From Chitinophagaceae bacterium UBA4857 (GTDB taxonomy: Bacteria > Bacteroidota > Bacteroidia > Chitinophagales > Chitinophagaceae), in assembly GCA_002399735.1 (NCBI GenBank), contig DHEF01000013.1:47895-83085 (forward strand): a stretch of DNA of 35,191 nucleotides, in the 5' to 3' direction. Each line of letters begins with the position of its first letter. Within the stretch, counting starts at the first letter, position 1. Made by a program: the position numbers and the translations under genes. This document shows positions 15,241 through 23,497 of this stretch, in pieces. The notes under the pieces were generated by a model that saw nothing but the letters and a program-made list of their open reading frames with translations, searched no databases and was not told the DNA's origin.

Positions 15241-16878
15241 ATGGCAAAGCAACTTTTCTTTGATATTGAAGCTAGAAATAAAATGAAAAAAGGCGTTGAT
15301 GCTTTAGCAAACGCTGTGAAAGTAACATTAGGCCCTAAAGGACGTAATGTAGTTATTGAGAAAAAATTTGGCGCACCTGCTGTAACAAAAGATGGTGTTA
15401 CCGTTGCCAAAGAAATTGAACTGGAAGACCCAATTGAAAACATGGGTGCACAAATGGTGAAAGAAGTGGCCAGCAAAACTGCTGATATTGCCGGTGACGG
15501 TACTACTACTGCAACTGTTTTAGCACAAGCAATTATTGCCGAAGGTTTGAAAATGGTGGCTGCCGGTGCAAACCCAATGGATTTAAAACGTGGTATTGAC
15601 AAAGCGGTTAGCCTTGTAGTTGAAAACTTAAAAGGTCAAAGCCAAACTGTTGGTAGCGACAGCAAAAAAATTCAACAAGTAGCTACAATTTCTGCTAACA
15701 ACGACGAAACTATTGGTAAATTAATTGCCGAGGCTTTTGCTAAAGTTGGTAAAGAAGGTGTAATTACTGTAGAAGAAGCAAAAGGTACTGATACAACTGT
15801 TGATGTTGTAGAAGGTATGCAATTTGACCGTGGATATATTTCTCCATACTTTGTAACTAACAGCGAGAAAATGGAAGCTGAGTTACAAAACCCTTACATT
15901 TTAATTTACGACAAGAAGATATCTACCATGAAAGATATTCTTCAGATTTTAGAGAAAGTTGCACAAAGCGGCCGTCCTCTATTAATTATTGCTGAAGATT
16001 TAGAAGGCGAAGCATTAGCTACATTAGTAGTTAACAAAATTCGTGGTACTATTAAAGTTGCAGCTGTTAAAGCTCCAGGCTTTGGCGACAGAAGAAAAGA
16101 AATGTTAACTGACATTGCAACTTTAACTGCAGGTACAGTTATCAGCGAAGAGTTGGGTCATAAATTAGAAGCTGCTGATTTGACTTACTTAGGACAAGCA
16201 TCATCAGTTACTATTGATAAAGACAACACAACTATCGTTGGTGGTAAAGGTAAAAAAGTTGATATCACTGCTCGTGTTAATCAAATTAAAGCGCAGATTG
16301 AAAACACAACTTCTGACTACGATAAAGAAAAATTACAAGAGCGTTTAGCTAAATTAGCCGGTGGTGTTGCGGTACTTTATGTAGGTGCTGCTACCGAGGT
16401 TGAAATGAAAGAGAAAAAAGACCGTGTTGACGACGCTTTACATGCAACCCGTGCTGCTGTAGAAGAAGGTATCGTACCTGGTGGTGGTGTAGCTTACATT
16501 CGTTCTATTGAAAGTTTAGAAGCAAAAATTAAAGGACAAATTGCTGATGAGCAAACAGGTGTTGCTATTGTACGCCGTGCTTTAGAAGCACCAATCCGCA
16601 CTTTAACTTCTAATGCTGGTATCGACGGTTCTATCGTTGTACAAAAAATTAAAGACGGTAAAGCTGACTTTGGTTTCAATGCCCGCACAGAAACTTACGA
16701 AAACCTGTTTAAGGCTGGTGTAATTGACCCAACTAAAGTAAGCCGTGTAGCTTTAGAAAATGCTGCTTCAATTGCAGGTATGTTGTTAACTACCGAGTGT
16801 GTAATTGCCGACAAACCTAAGAAAGAAGATGCTCCGCATGCTCATGGCGCACCTGATATGGGTGGTATGGGTTACTAA
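15241..16878 (+). CDS. groEL: Chaperonin GroEL
   Basis: A 60-kDa subunit of the double-ring chaperonin that folds proteins with ATP in the cytosol. The 545 residues are complete: KVTLGPKGRNVVIEKKFG near residue 30, the ATP-binding DGTTTATVLAQAI near 87, the helical apical-domain segments, AAVEEGIVPGGGVAYIR near 410, and a short Gly/Met C-terminal tail (GGMGY). It is transcribed with groES, with a strong terminator at 16943-16976. Confidence 0.99.
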   Translation: MAKQLFFDIEARNKMKKGVDALANAVKVTLGPKGRNVVIEKKFGAPAVTKDGVTVAKEIELEDPIENMGAQMVKEVASKTADIAGDGTTTATVLAQAIIAEGLKMVAAGANPMDLKRGIDKAVSLVVENLKGQSQTVGSDSKKIQQVATISANNDETIGKLIAEAFAKVGKEGVITVEEAKGTDTTVDVVEGMQFDRGYISPYFVTNSEKMEAELQNPYILIYDKKISTMKDILQILEKVAQSGRPLLIIAEDLEGEALATLVVNKIRGTIKVAAVKAPGFGDRRKEMLTDIATLTAGTVISEELGHKLEAADLTYLGQASSVTIDKDNTTIVGGKGKKVDITARVNQIKAQIENTTSDYDKEKLQERLAKLAGGVAVLYVGAATEVEMKEKKDRVDDALHATRAAVEEGIVPGGGVAYIRSIESLEAKIKGQIADEQTGVAIVRRALEAPIRTLTSNAGIDGSIVVQKIKDGKADFGFNARTETYENLFKAGVIDPTKVSRVALENAASIAGMLLTTECVIADKPKKEDAPHAHGAPDMGGMGY

Positions 16879-16942
16879 GAAGGTTATAAGTAGTAAGGTA
16901 TAAGTTGTAAGCTTAACCCTCACTACTAAAATCTATATATTG

Positions 16943-16976
16943 AAAAAGCCGCTTCTGTAACAAGAAGCGGCTTTTT
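16943..16976 (+). terminator. Terminator after groEL
   Basis: AAAAAGCCGCTTCT (16943-16956) and AGAAGCGGCTTTTT (16963-16976) form a perfect 14-bp stem with a 6-base loop and a T-run, 64 bases after the groEL stop. Confidence 0.93.
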
Positions 16977-16988
16977 AAGTTTTATTAT

Positions 16989-17051
16989 TTAATCAGCTGT
17001 ATTACTACTATTATCGTCTGTTGTGTCACTCACTGCATCGTTCAGTAATTC
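16989..17051 (-). other. Fragment resembling a short gene tail; similar to 7-68
   Basis: On the minus strand a short frame reads ELLNDAVSDTTDDNSSNTAD then stop, preceded two codons earlier by an in-frame TGA. The nucleotide sequence resembles bases 7-68 on the plus strand, which in one frame reads TTADDSSNADD then stop. It could be a decayed gene end or a small dispersed repeat. No start codon or family is recognised. Confidence 0.3.
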
Positions 17052-17124
17052 TATTCACCAACTTGCAAGTGCACAATTTTTAATTTTTACTTTTGAATTT
17101 TTAATTAGCACATCAGCACATTAG

Positions 17125-17718
17125 CTAATTAACATGATATTTTTTTTCTCCTGCCGTAATACTCACCGGTAAATCATTTGCTTTTGGCGGAATAGGGCAG
17201 TTGTATTTACCGCTTACATAAGCACAATAAGGGTTATAGTTTTTATTAAAATCAATCACTACTTTATTATTTTTAATATCAGTAGTTTTTAAATCAATAT
17301 AACGGCCAACTTCGTAGGTTTCGTTACCGGTTGTTTTGTCGGTAAAGGGTAAAAACAAATAATCCTTGTATTCGTCGTTGGTTAATAATTGCTGTGCTTG
17401 TAAAACCTGTAAGGTAACGGTGGTATCGTGTATTTTAAAACTAACAGTGCCATATATACGGTAAACTTTTTTCATCGTGCCCGATGTTTCCATGGTAAAC
17501 CAATCCAGTGTTGTTGCCGGCTTAAAATCAGCAGTTACTTTATATTGCTCTTGTATAGGAAAAAAGCGCAATTGCTTTTTTTCTTCCTCTTTTTCTAATA
17601 CACCATGGTTGGCAATATAATTATTACGGAACGAGTCTGTAACCACTAAATAACTATCCTGTGCAAATGCAACTGAAGCAGTTATTAAAAGCGATAAAAA
17701 TAAAAAGGTTCTTTTCAT
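17125..17718 (-). CDS. DUF1684-domain secreted protein
   Basis: A 197-residue protein with a signal peptide (FLFLSLLITASVAFAQ). It shows the DUF1684 pattern: early FFPI, then FLPFTDKTTGNETYEVGRYIDL, and the strongly conserved IDFNKNYNPYCAYVSGKYNCPIPPKAN, closing with ITAGEKKY. The biochemical function of the family is not established. The two Cys residues in the PYCAY and YNCPIPP segments are family-typical. It is the last gene of a three-gene operon, 12 bases after ctlX, but nothing in the sequence links it to arginine metabolism beyond position. Confidence 0.88.
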   Translation of the reverse strand: MKRTFLFLSLLITASVAFAQDSYLVVTDSFRNNYIANHGVLEKEEEKKQLRFFPIQEQYKVTADFKPATTLDWFTMETSGTMKKVYRIYGTVSFKIHDTTVTLQVLQAQQLLTNDEYKDYLFLPFTDKTTGNETYEVGRYIDLKTTDIKNNKVVIDFNKNYNPYCAYVSGKYNCPIPPKANDLPVSITAGEKKYHVN

Positions 17719-17730
17719 TCAACTATAACA

Positions 17731-18642
17731 TTAAAGCGTTGGTAAAAATATTTCGGCCATCATACACCTTGCACTACCGCCACCATTTTTTTCAATGGTG
17801 TACAATGGCGAATGTAAAATGGTATTAAACGAATGTAAAGAATTAACCTGATTAGGTGTTAACGATTCATAAGCCTGCGACGACATGATTAAAAACTGTT
17901 TGCCTTCCTGGTTTATTACCTGCAGCATATTACCCGCAAAACTATTCATTTGCCCCAATGAAATGGGTATAATGGTTTTGCCACTTTCGGTAATAGATTG
18001 TTCCACCGCTTTTCTTTCGTCTGCATGGGGTATGGCATCTAAACATATCACCACATATTTATCGGCCACACACATTAATACATTTGTATGATAAATTTCT
18101 TGTCCTTTGCTATCAGTAGCAATAAAACTAATCGCTGTATAACCTTTTGCTGTACAAAAAGCATCCAATACCTTTTTATCGGTCCGCGGCGATAGACAGG
18201 CGTATGCAATTTTTTTATCCCTATCCAAAACCATGCTGCCGGTACCTTCTAAAAATAAATTTTCATTTTCGTAGTTACTCAGGTCAGTGGTTTGTTTCAG
18301 CAAAAACTTTTTGCTTACTGTGTCAATAACATGTTGTTTACGTTCCTGTCTGCGGTTAACAGCAAACATTGGGTATAAAACAATATTACCATCCGTATGA
18401 AACGATACCCAGTTGTTGGGGAAAATTGAATCAGGTGTATAAGGCTCCGGCGTATCATCTACCACCGTTACATCAATGCCATTGCTGGTTAATAGAGCCA
18501 CAAAATCATTAAACTCTTTCAATGATTTTTCCTGTGTATCATTATCCTCATTTGCTTGTTGAAAAGCATTGTTCACGGCTGTTTCGGCATTAAAGCTAAA
18601 ATTAACCGGCCTTATCATTAACAGGTGCGATGTGTTTTGCAT
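17731..18642 (-). CDS. ctlX: Citrulline utilization hydrolase CtlX (amidinotransferase superfamily)
   Basis: A guanidino-modifying-enzyme superfamily member of 303 residues. CtlX proteins are described as citrulline ureidases that release ornithine, CO2 and ammonia. Catalytic features are PDSIFPNNW (Asp71), LEGTGSMVLD (Glu132), QEIYHTNVLM (His185) and the C-terminal nucleophile Cys293 in GGGSARCMMAE, an arrangement of Asp/Glu, His and Cys typical of the fold. It begins 11 bases after the arginine deiminase-like gene and is followed after 12 bases by the DUF1684 gene, so all three are probably on one mRNA. The neighbour supports a citrulline substrate. Dimethylarginine or another guanidino compound is the alternative. 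Confidence 0.85.
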   Translation of the reverse strand: MQNTSHLLMIRPVNFSFNAETAVNNAFQQANEDNDTQEKSLKEFNDFVALLTSNGIDVTVVDDTPEPYTPDSIFPNNWVSFHTDGNIVLYPMFAVNRRQERKQHVIDTVSKKFLLKQTTDLSNYENENLFLEGTGSMVLDRDKKIAYACLSPRTDKKVLDAFCTAKGYTAISFIATDSKGQEIYHTNVLMCVADKYVVICLDAIPHADERKAVEQSITESGKTIIPISLGQMNSFAGNMLQVINQEGKQFLIMSSQAYESLTPNQVNSLHSFNTILHSPLYTIEKNGGGSARCMMAEIFLPTL

Positions 18643-18653
18643 CTAATAAAAAT

Positions 18654-20099
18654 TTAATCAGCTTCACGTAACAAAGGCATACTCATACAATGAAAACCAC
18701 CTCTTGCACGGGATAACTCAGCCGATGGCATGGTAATCAATGTATCTTTTAAATCATCCGGCGTTAATTCACCATCTTCAAATTGCTGTAACAAGTCCTG
18801 TACATGAATGGTGTTAAAACCTGCTTTTTTAAATGCATCCAATGTTTTATCGTTGCGGTCGTAACCTAGTACCACACCTTCACGTAATGCCAGTAAGTTA
18901 CAGGAGTCGGTCCATTGTTCACGGGCATCGTAAGGAAATTCGTTATTGCCGGAATAGATAAACTTCACCTTCTCTTCGCATTTTAAATCATGCTTGCTTA
19001 CATCAATCAATAAGTCTTCCAGGCTGTCAAAATAAATCGGACTACCGGGGTCTTTCTTTTTAAACTGAATAATCTTTATTTTATCATCTTTCTTTTTTAC
19101 ATCCAACAATCTCTCCACAGGGTCCGCATCTTCCATTTTAATTGTTTTTCTGGAAAAAGCACCCAGCATTACCCAAACGTTTTTCTTTACCTGGGTAAAC
19201 ACAGTATCTATATGCATGTAGTCCCTTTTCTTCGGAATTTTTACTACCGTAATTTTTTTCACAATGCCTTTTTCAAACAATACATTAATTGCCTGGTGAG
19301 CAGCTTCCATGGTTGTACGTTCGCTTACGCCAATTAAAATATGGTCTTTACTAACCACCATAATATCGCCACCTTCTAAAGTTACTTTTTTGTCATCACC
19401 ATCTTTGGGTAATAAAAAGTGGTGCGATGTGTCTGGTAGTTCAATAATATTATCCCTATAGCCGGCAAAGATGGGGTGGTTAAAGAATATGTATTTAATA
19501 AGCAACGCTTCTCTGGTGCGGGCTTTTTTGGCTGGTTTATTTAATAGTATATGGTCATTAATAACAATACCAATATCACGGGTAAAAATAAAATTAGGTA
19601 CCGGCGGAAAAATCATGTGTTTATCATTATCAGTACCACTGATAAACAATTTAGCCAGGCTGGCCGGTGGTAATGTACTTAGGCTTTCCTGTATTTCATA
19701 CGAACAGTTTTCTATGGCGCAAACCGATGCAATCAGTTTTATCTTTATTTCGTGTATAGCCAATACCTCGGCAAGTAACCATTCCAATTCTATTACTTTG
19801 TCCGATTTGTAAAAGTCTTCATGTCCCGGTTTGTAAAAATTGTATTTATTTTCTGGTGCATCTATTGCTGCAATTTTTCCCTGTACTTTTTCGGGATCCA
19901 AAAAATACAGTAAAAGTTTAGTGTAGTAGTCGTATTCTTTACGGCGAATAGTATCAAGGTGTACAATATCCTCAAATAACCAGTCCTGTGCTTTAGAGGG
20001 TACAACTTTACCAATGCCGCTGTCAGGGCTATGTACTAATAATCTTCTTAATGTTCCTGTTTCTGAACTAACAAAAATGTTTGTCTGTTTCTGTTCCAT
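18654..20099 (-). CDS. Arginine deiminase-family protein
   Basis: Probably hydrolyses arginine to citrulline and ammonia in the cytosol. Superfamily marks in order are LRRLLVHSPDSGIGKVVPS (17-35), DWLFEDIVHLD (39-49), NFIFTRDIG (169-177, Asp175), LEGGDIMV (241-248, Glu242), YMHIDTVFTQV (His297, Asp299), a late WTDSCNLLALREGVVLGYDRN (396-416), and the nucleophile Cys471 in RGGFHCMSMPL. At 481 residues it is ~70 longer than typical ArcA, with extra charged stretches (318-370), so it belongs to a divergent Bacteroidota branch. The first gene of the operon with ctlX and DUF1684, it would feed citrulline to CtlX. No arcB or arcC (ornithine transcarbamylase, carbamate kinase) is nearby. Confidence 0.85.
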   Translation of the reverse strand: MEQKQTNIFVSSETGTLRRLLVHSPDSGIGKVVPSKAQDWLFEDIVHLDTIRRKEYDYYTKLLLYFLDPEKVQGKIAAIDAPENKYNFYKPGHEDFYKSDKVIELEWLLAEVLAIHEIKIKLIASVCAIENCSYEIQESLSTLPPASLAKLFISGTDNDKHMIFPPVPNFIFTRDIGIVINDHILLNKPAKKARTREALLIKYIFFNHPIFAGYRDNIIELPDTSHHFLLPKDGDDKKVTLEGGDIMVVSKDHILIGVSERTTMEAAHQAINVLFEKGIVKKITVVKIPKKRDYMHIDTVFTQVKKNVWVMLGAFSRKTIKMEDADPVERLLDVKKKDDKIKIIQFKKKDPGSPIYFDSLEDLLIDVSKHDLKCEEKVKFIYSGNNEFPYDAREQWTDSCNLLALREGVVLGYDRNDKTLDAFKKAGFNTIHVQDLLQQFEDGELTPDDLKDTLITMPSAELSRARGGFHCMSMPLLREAD

Positions 20100-20216
20100 T
20101 TTATTGGCTGTTTAGTGAAAAGAAAACCCAATATGGGTGTGCAGGATTAGCAAAGGCGTAATCAGTCGGGTATGTAAAAATTAGCCGGTAGAAGTGCAGC
20201 TTGTAAATTTAATAAT

Positions 20217-20342
20217 ATGGCAAAAGATAAAACCTGCATAAATTTAATTACTACAAAGTTAAGGGTTTGGGGGCTGGCAAACAACCGGAAAGAGGCGGCA
20301 ATAATTGCCAAATTTAGTCGAATAAAACTTGAAGATAAATAA
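20217..20342 (+). CDS. Possible 41-residue small protein
   Basis: An ATG-initiated frame encoding a basic 41-residue peptide that opens MAKDKTCINL and ends RIKLEDK. It lies in the ~400-base divergent gap between the arginine deiminase-like gene and the kinase. There is no recognisable family, no clear ribosome site and no homolog in the window. It could be chance. Confidence 0.2.
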   Translation: MAKDKTCINLITTKLRVWGLANNRKEAAIIAKFSRIKLEDK

Positions 20343-20345
20343 TTT

Positions 20346-20353
20346 TAAATTTG
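20346..20353 (+). promoter_or_regulatory. Candidate -7 box upstream of the kinase locus
   Basis: TAAATTTG fits TAnnTTTG and lies ~40 bases before the 29-codon frame at 20392 and ~145 bases before the kinase start. The TTG at 20329-20331 is closer than the usual -33 spacing. Confidence 0.35.
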
Positions 20354-20391
20354 GATAGATTGTTTATTACGATGGGCTATTCAATTCCGAT

Positions 20392-20481
20392 ATGCTTAAA
20401 AAGGTCATAGATTTTTTATTTAGTCCAAGTGTATTTTTAGTCGTTTCCCTCATATTTCCTACATTGCATCTCAACTTTTAA
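20392..20481 (+). CDS. Small hydrophobic 29-residue ORF before the kinase
   Basis: An ATG frame encodes MLKKVIDFLF followed by a mostly hydrophobic stretch ending in HLNF: two lysines then a single potential membrane helix. It stops 15 bases before the kinase TTG and is in the same reading frame, separated by only a TAA and five sense codons. It may be a leader peptide translated ahead of the kinase, a small membrane partner, or the lost N-terminus of the kinase after a nonsense mutation. Confidence 0.35.
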   Translation: MLKKVIDFLFSPSVFLVVSLIFPTLHLNF

Positions 20482-20496
20482 TTATTAGCGTTAACA

Positions 20497-21843
20497 TTGA
20501 GTTTAATTGATACTATAATAAGTTGTGTTTTTGGTGCTGTGTTTTTAGCGGCTGTGTATCATACTGCACTTTATATTTATATTAAGGATAGGCTGGTTGC
20601 CTGGTATTGCTGGTATTTGTGGAGTTGTTTTTTTCATATTGGGGCGTTATTTTTTTACAATGATTCATTAGATTCATTCACTTCTGTCCCAGTTATTTTA
20701 GCGGATTTATTTTTTCATATCTCAGTAATTGTGTATGCCGGATATGTAATTTCGGCTTTTGGACTTACCAAGAAAGCGGATAAAAACCTTTGGCGTTTTT
20801 ATAAATTATTTGTGATGATAAATTCGTTGCAAGGAGGAGTTAGTTTTTATGTTCGATTGGATGTTGGCCAGCCAAATATGCTTTACTGGATTTCCATGGT
20901 TGTTTCAAATTCCTTTGCTTTACTTTTTGTTATATATGGTTTCTTCTTTTTATTAAAATTGGCAAAATCCAGATTTTTGACTTTGATACTACTTGGTGTA
21001 GTTATTAATGTGCTTGTTACGTTGATTTCAATATTGGTTTTGGTTTTATTCAGAAGTCAATCTCCTTTTTTGGGAACGGCTATATACTTTGTAGGCGTTT
21101 TTATTGATGTGGCCATTTTTTCAATAGCAATGGGCTATAAGTTTAAGGAGAGTATGGATGAAAAGTTATATGCGACCAGTAGGGCTGCCGAATATCAGTT
21201 AGCGGCTTATAAGGCCGAAGTGCAGAAAGAATATGAAGTTTTGATGGGTAGAGAAAAGGAGCGAAAAGAACTTTCTCTTGACTTGCACGATCATCTTGCC
21301 AATGATATTGCGGCTATTAAAGTACGGATTGAAAAAGAGATTATGATGGCAAGTGAGAATAGTGAAGGATTACAGCAGATTAATAAAATGATTACAGATG
21401 TTTATACCAATATTCGTAATAAAAGCCATGATTGGTTTGGTTCAGGAAAAAATAAAATAAGCATTTTGTTTAGCGAAGAAATTAAAAGTTTATTACATAA
21501 TGGATTGCCGGATAGATGTGAATCTATTGTTATGGTTGATGATAGTTCAATAGATGAAATAACCAATAATGCAAAAAGTGAATTATTAATAATTATACGA
21601 GAGGCTGTATTGAATATTAAGAAACATGCTAAAGCCAGTAAGGTGCAGGTGCTTGTGTATAAGGAAGTAGCCGGCTTGGTTTTACAGATTATTGATGATG
21701 GTATAGGATTTGAACTGTTGCAAAAAAGCGACGGTATTGGACTTCAATCGATTAAACACAGGATGGAAGGTTTAAGTGGCGATGTAAATATTACATCGGG
21801 GCAACATGGCACAACATTACTAATTACCTTACCAATTAAATGA
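20497..21843 (+). CDS. Membrane sensor histidine kinase (HisKA_3/NarL-type)
   Basis: A 448-residue kinase. The first ~215 residues form about seven hydrophobic segments without a sizeable extracellular domain, a 7TM-like sensor. A coiled linker (AEYQLAAYKAEVQKEYEVL) leads to the dimerisation/phosphoacceptor helix LSLDLHDHLANDIAA, where His264 is the likely phosphorylation site. A HATPase follows: N box REAVLNIKKHAKA (Asn373), G1 box DDGIGFE (400-406) and G2 box GIGLQSIKHRMEGL (413-426). The predicted start is TTG; the frame has a stop at 20479 and no nearer ATG. The response regulator lies convergent ~330 bases downstream, and this kinase type normally pairs with LuxR-HTH regulators. Confidence 0.88.
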   Translation: MSLIDTIISCVFGAVFLAAVYHTALYIYIKDRLVAWYCWYLWSCFFHIGALFFYNDSLDSFTSVPVILADLFFHISVIVYAGYVISAFGLTKKADKNLWRFYKLFVMINSLQGGVSFYVRLDVGQPNMLYWISMVVSNSFALLFVIYGFFFLLKLAKSRFLTLILLGVVINVLVTLISILVLVLFRSQSPFLGTAIYFVGVFIDVAIFSIAMGYKFKESMDEKLYATSRAAEYQLAAYKAEVQKEYEVLMGREKERKELSLDLHDHLANDIAAIKVRIEKEIMMASENSEGLQQINKMITDVYTNIRNKSHDWFGSGKNKISILFSEEIKSLLHNGLPDRCESIVMVDDSSIDEITNNAKSELLIIIREAVLNIKKHAKASKVQVLVYKEVAGLVLQIIDDGIGFELLQKSDGIGLQSIKHRMEGLSGDVNITSGQHGTTLLITLPIK

Positions 21844-21998
21844 CGCAACCTTAATTTAAACAGAATGATTAGGCTGCTTTTCCCAGGTTAACAAGGGGTA
21901 TGGGTTTATATGCAAAAGTTTGTAAATGGTAAAGGTCTGTTTTATATATGTATATTTTGGAGTTTTAAAAAGTAACCAGCCTGCGGCAAAAAACTAGG

Positions 21999-22085
21999 CG
22001 ACCAAATGCATAACACGATGCTGATAAGTATTACCGCTGATGAAGGGCTGCGCTGCTTAGATGTAAATGGAAGCGCAGCGAACAT
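21999..22085. repeat. Diverged REP-like repeat between kinase and regulator genes
   Basis: Bases 21999-22028 (CGACCA then TGCATAACACGATGCTGATA) match 15093-15120 with few changes. Perfect inverted arms GCTGCGCT (22047-22054) and AGCGCAGC (22072-22079) follow. It fills most of the gap between the two convergent genes, holds no gene, and could act as a weak bidirectional terminator. Confidence 0.55.
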
Positions 22086-22174
22086 TGAAGGCGGGCAGCG
22101 GACAGTTGCTGAATTAAATTGCTAAAGCCGATAGCCCCAAAAAAATGCGCTGTTAAAAAACATGTTTTATGATG

Positions 22175-22834
22175 TTATTGTAAATTGTTTTCGAAGGCAT
22201 ACTTTACTAATTCGGCAGCCGAATGTAAATCTAATTTTTTCATAATACTCCTTCTGTGTGCTAAAATAGTATAGGGGCTAAGGTGCAATAGTTTGGAAGC
22301 TGCATCCACCGTATGGCCTGCTGCAACTAATTTTAATATTTCTGTTTCTTTTTTGGTTAATGTATGCTTTTCTGTAAAGAAGAGTGTGTTTGCGAGTTTA
22401 TGGCTTATATCTGAACTAATATAATTTTCGCCGTTGTAAACTTTTATAATAGCTTCTTTAAGTTCATTAAATGTTACAGCTTTACTTATGTAGCCGTTTA
22501 TACCAAGTGCAATAAATTCTTTTATACGGGGTATGTCTATTACACTACTTATCATTAAAATATTGAGTAAGGGGAACTTTTTCTTGCATTCGCTAATAAA
22601 TTGGGAGACATCTTCTCCCGGTATCATTACATCGGAAAATAAAAAATGATATTCGTCAGCAATGAGTGTTGATAATGCTTTTTCTGTATTATTTGTTTCT
22701 TTAATTTCTACTAAAGGATGTATATTAAGTAGTAGTTCCCTTAATCCTTGAGCAAAAATTAAATGATCGTCAATAATTAGTATTTTAAGTACAGGAATGT
22801 CTGTTATGCAAGGCATGGGTTTAATGTTTAGCAT
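22175..22834 (-). CDS. NarL/LuxR-type response regulator
   Basis: A 219-residue transcription factor. The receiver domain (15-130) has the acidic pair Asp22-Asp23, phosphoacceptor Asp68 in FLFSDVMIPGED, Ser96-Ser97 and Lys118. A LuxR-type helix-turn-helix (158-218) reads LTKKETEILKLVAAGHTVDAA and then SPYTILAHRRSIMKKLDLHS. It is most likely phosphorylated by the neighbouring kinase. Its upstream region is shared with the divergent S74-protein promoter and holds the 18-bp palindrome at 22901, a natural candidate binding site (inference). The start could also be Met7. A truncated relative of its first ~33 codons lies at 27318-27443. Confidence 0.9.
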   Translation of the reverse strand: MLNIKPMPCITDIPVLKILIIDDHLIFAQGLRELLLNIHPLVEIKETNNTEKALSTLIADEYHFLFSDVMIPGEDVSQFISECKKKFPLLNILMISSVIDIPRIKEFIALGINGYISKAVTFNELKEAIIKVYNGENYISSDISHKLANTLFFTEKHTLTKKETEILKLVAAGHTVDAASKLLHLSPYTILAHRRSIMKKLDLHSAAELVKYAFENNLQ

Positions 22835-22900
22835 AAAGGTACTAACACAATACTAAAAGTTGGAAAGACTTATAATACACTATAGGTAGATGCCCTTAAA

Positions 22901-22918
22901 ATAGTTTGTACAAACTAT
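22901..22918. promoter_or_regulatory. Perfect 18-bp palindrome, candidate operator
   Basis: ATAGTTTGTACAAACTAT is a perfect palindrome 67 bases upstream of the response-regulator start and ~70 bases upstream of the plus-strand -7 box at 22986. A copy with one mismatch is at 27526-27543, in the same position relative to the second promoter. Repetition in front of two co-regulated genes suggests a binding site for a dimeric regulator, probably the adjacent LuxR-type protein. Confidence 0.6.
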
Positions 22919-22949
22919 TCCGTCTACTATTATACAAGTAAAAAAACTG

Positions 22950-23497
22950 TTTTCTTATGCTATTTATATATTAATGTATGCATTAGATATTTGCGCCTTA
23001 GGCCGATAGTGTATATAGCTTATGTGTTGTTATTGACGGGTTAATAGTTTTATGCGATAGTATTTACGAAAGGACTTTATAAAGAGCCTTGTATGTTTCA
23101 TGTCTTAAACCAATTGGCACCGTAATAACCTGCATTGGCTTGATTGCTTTTGTGAGTTTGGTTTCTTATGCAATTATAAATGGTATAGTATTAACAGTTT
23201 GGATATTATGTTGTAATTAATTGCACAGAGTGGAAGTTGACTTACAAACGTTTTTTTAATGTTTATGTGATGAATTTATCTGAATAAATTACAGAAGCAA
23301 CAAGGGTTACCAAAATTAGTACATCTGCATTACAATATAATTCTTGAAACTGATTGTAGCTTCATTTTTTTACCGATCAATATGTTATAGGCATATTTTT
23401 TCCTACCCTTATTTTTCAATTAAAATTATAATAACAGAGTTGGTAAGTAATTAATAAAATTTAATCTGATTATAGGGCATATAATAAATAAATAAAA
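22950..23497 (+). promoter_or_regulatory. Conserved promoter and long leader of the S74-protein gene
   Basis: A block around ATGCTATTTATATATT, then ATGCATTAGATATTTGCGC, is nearly identical to 27580-27620. GATATTTG at 22986-22993 is one base off TAnnTTTG and is the likely -7 box. That leaves a leader of ~500 bases before the start at 23498, in which I see no gene or known riboswitch. Confidence 0.5.
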
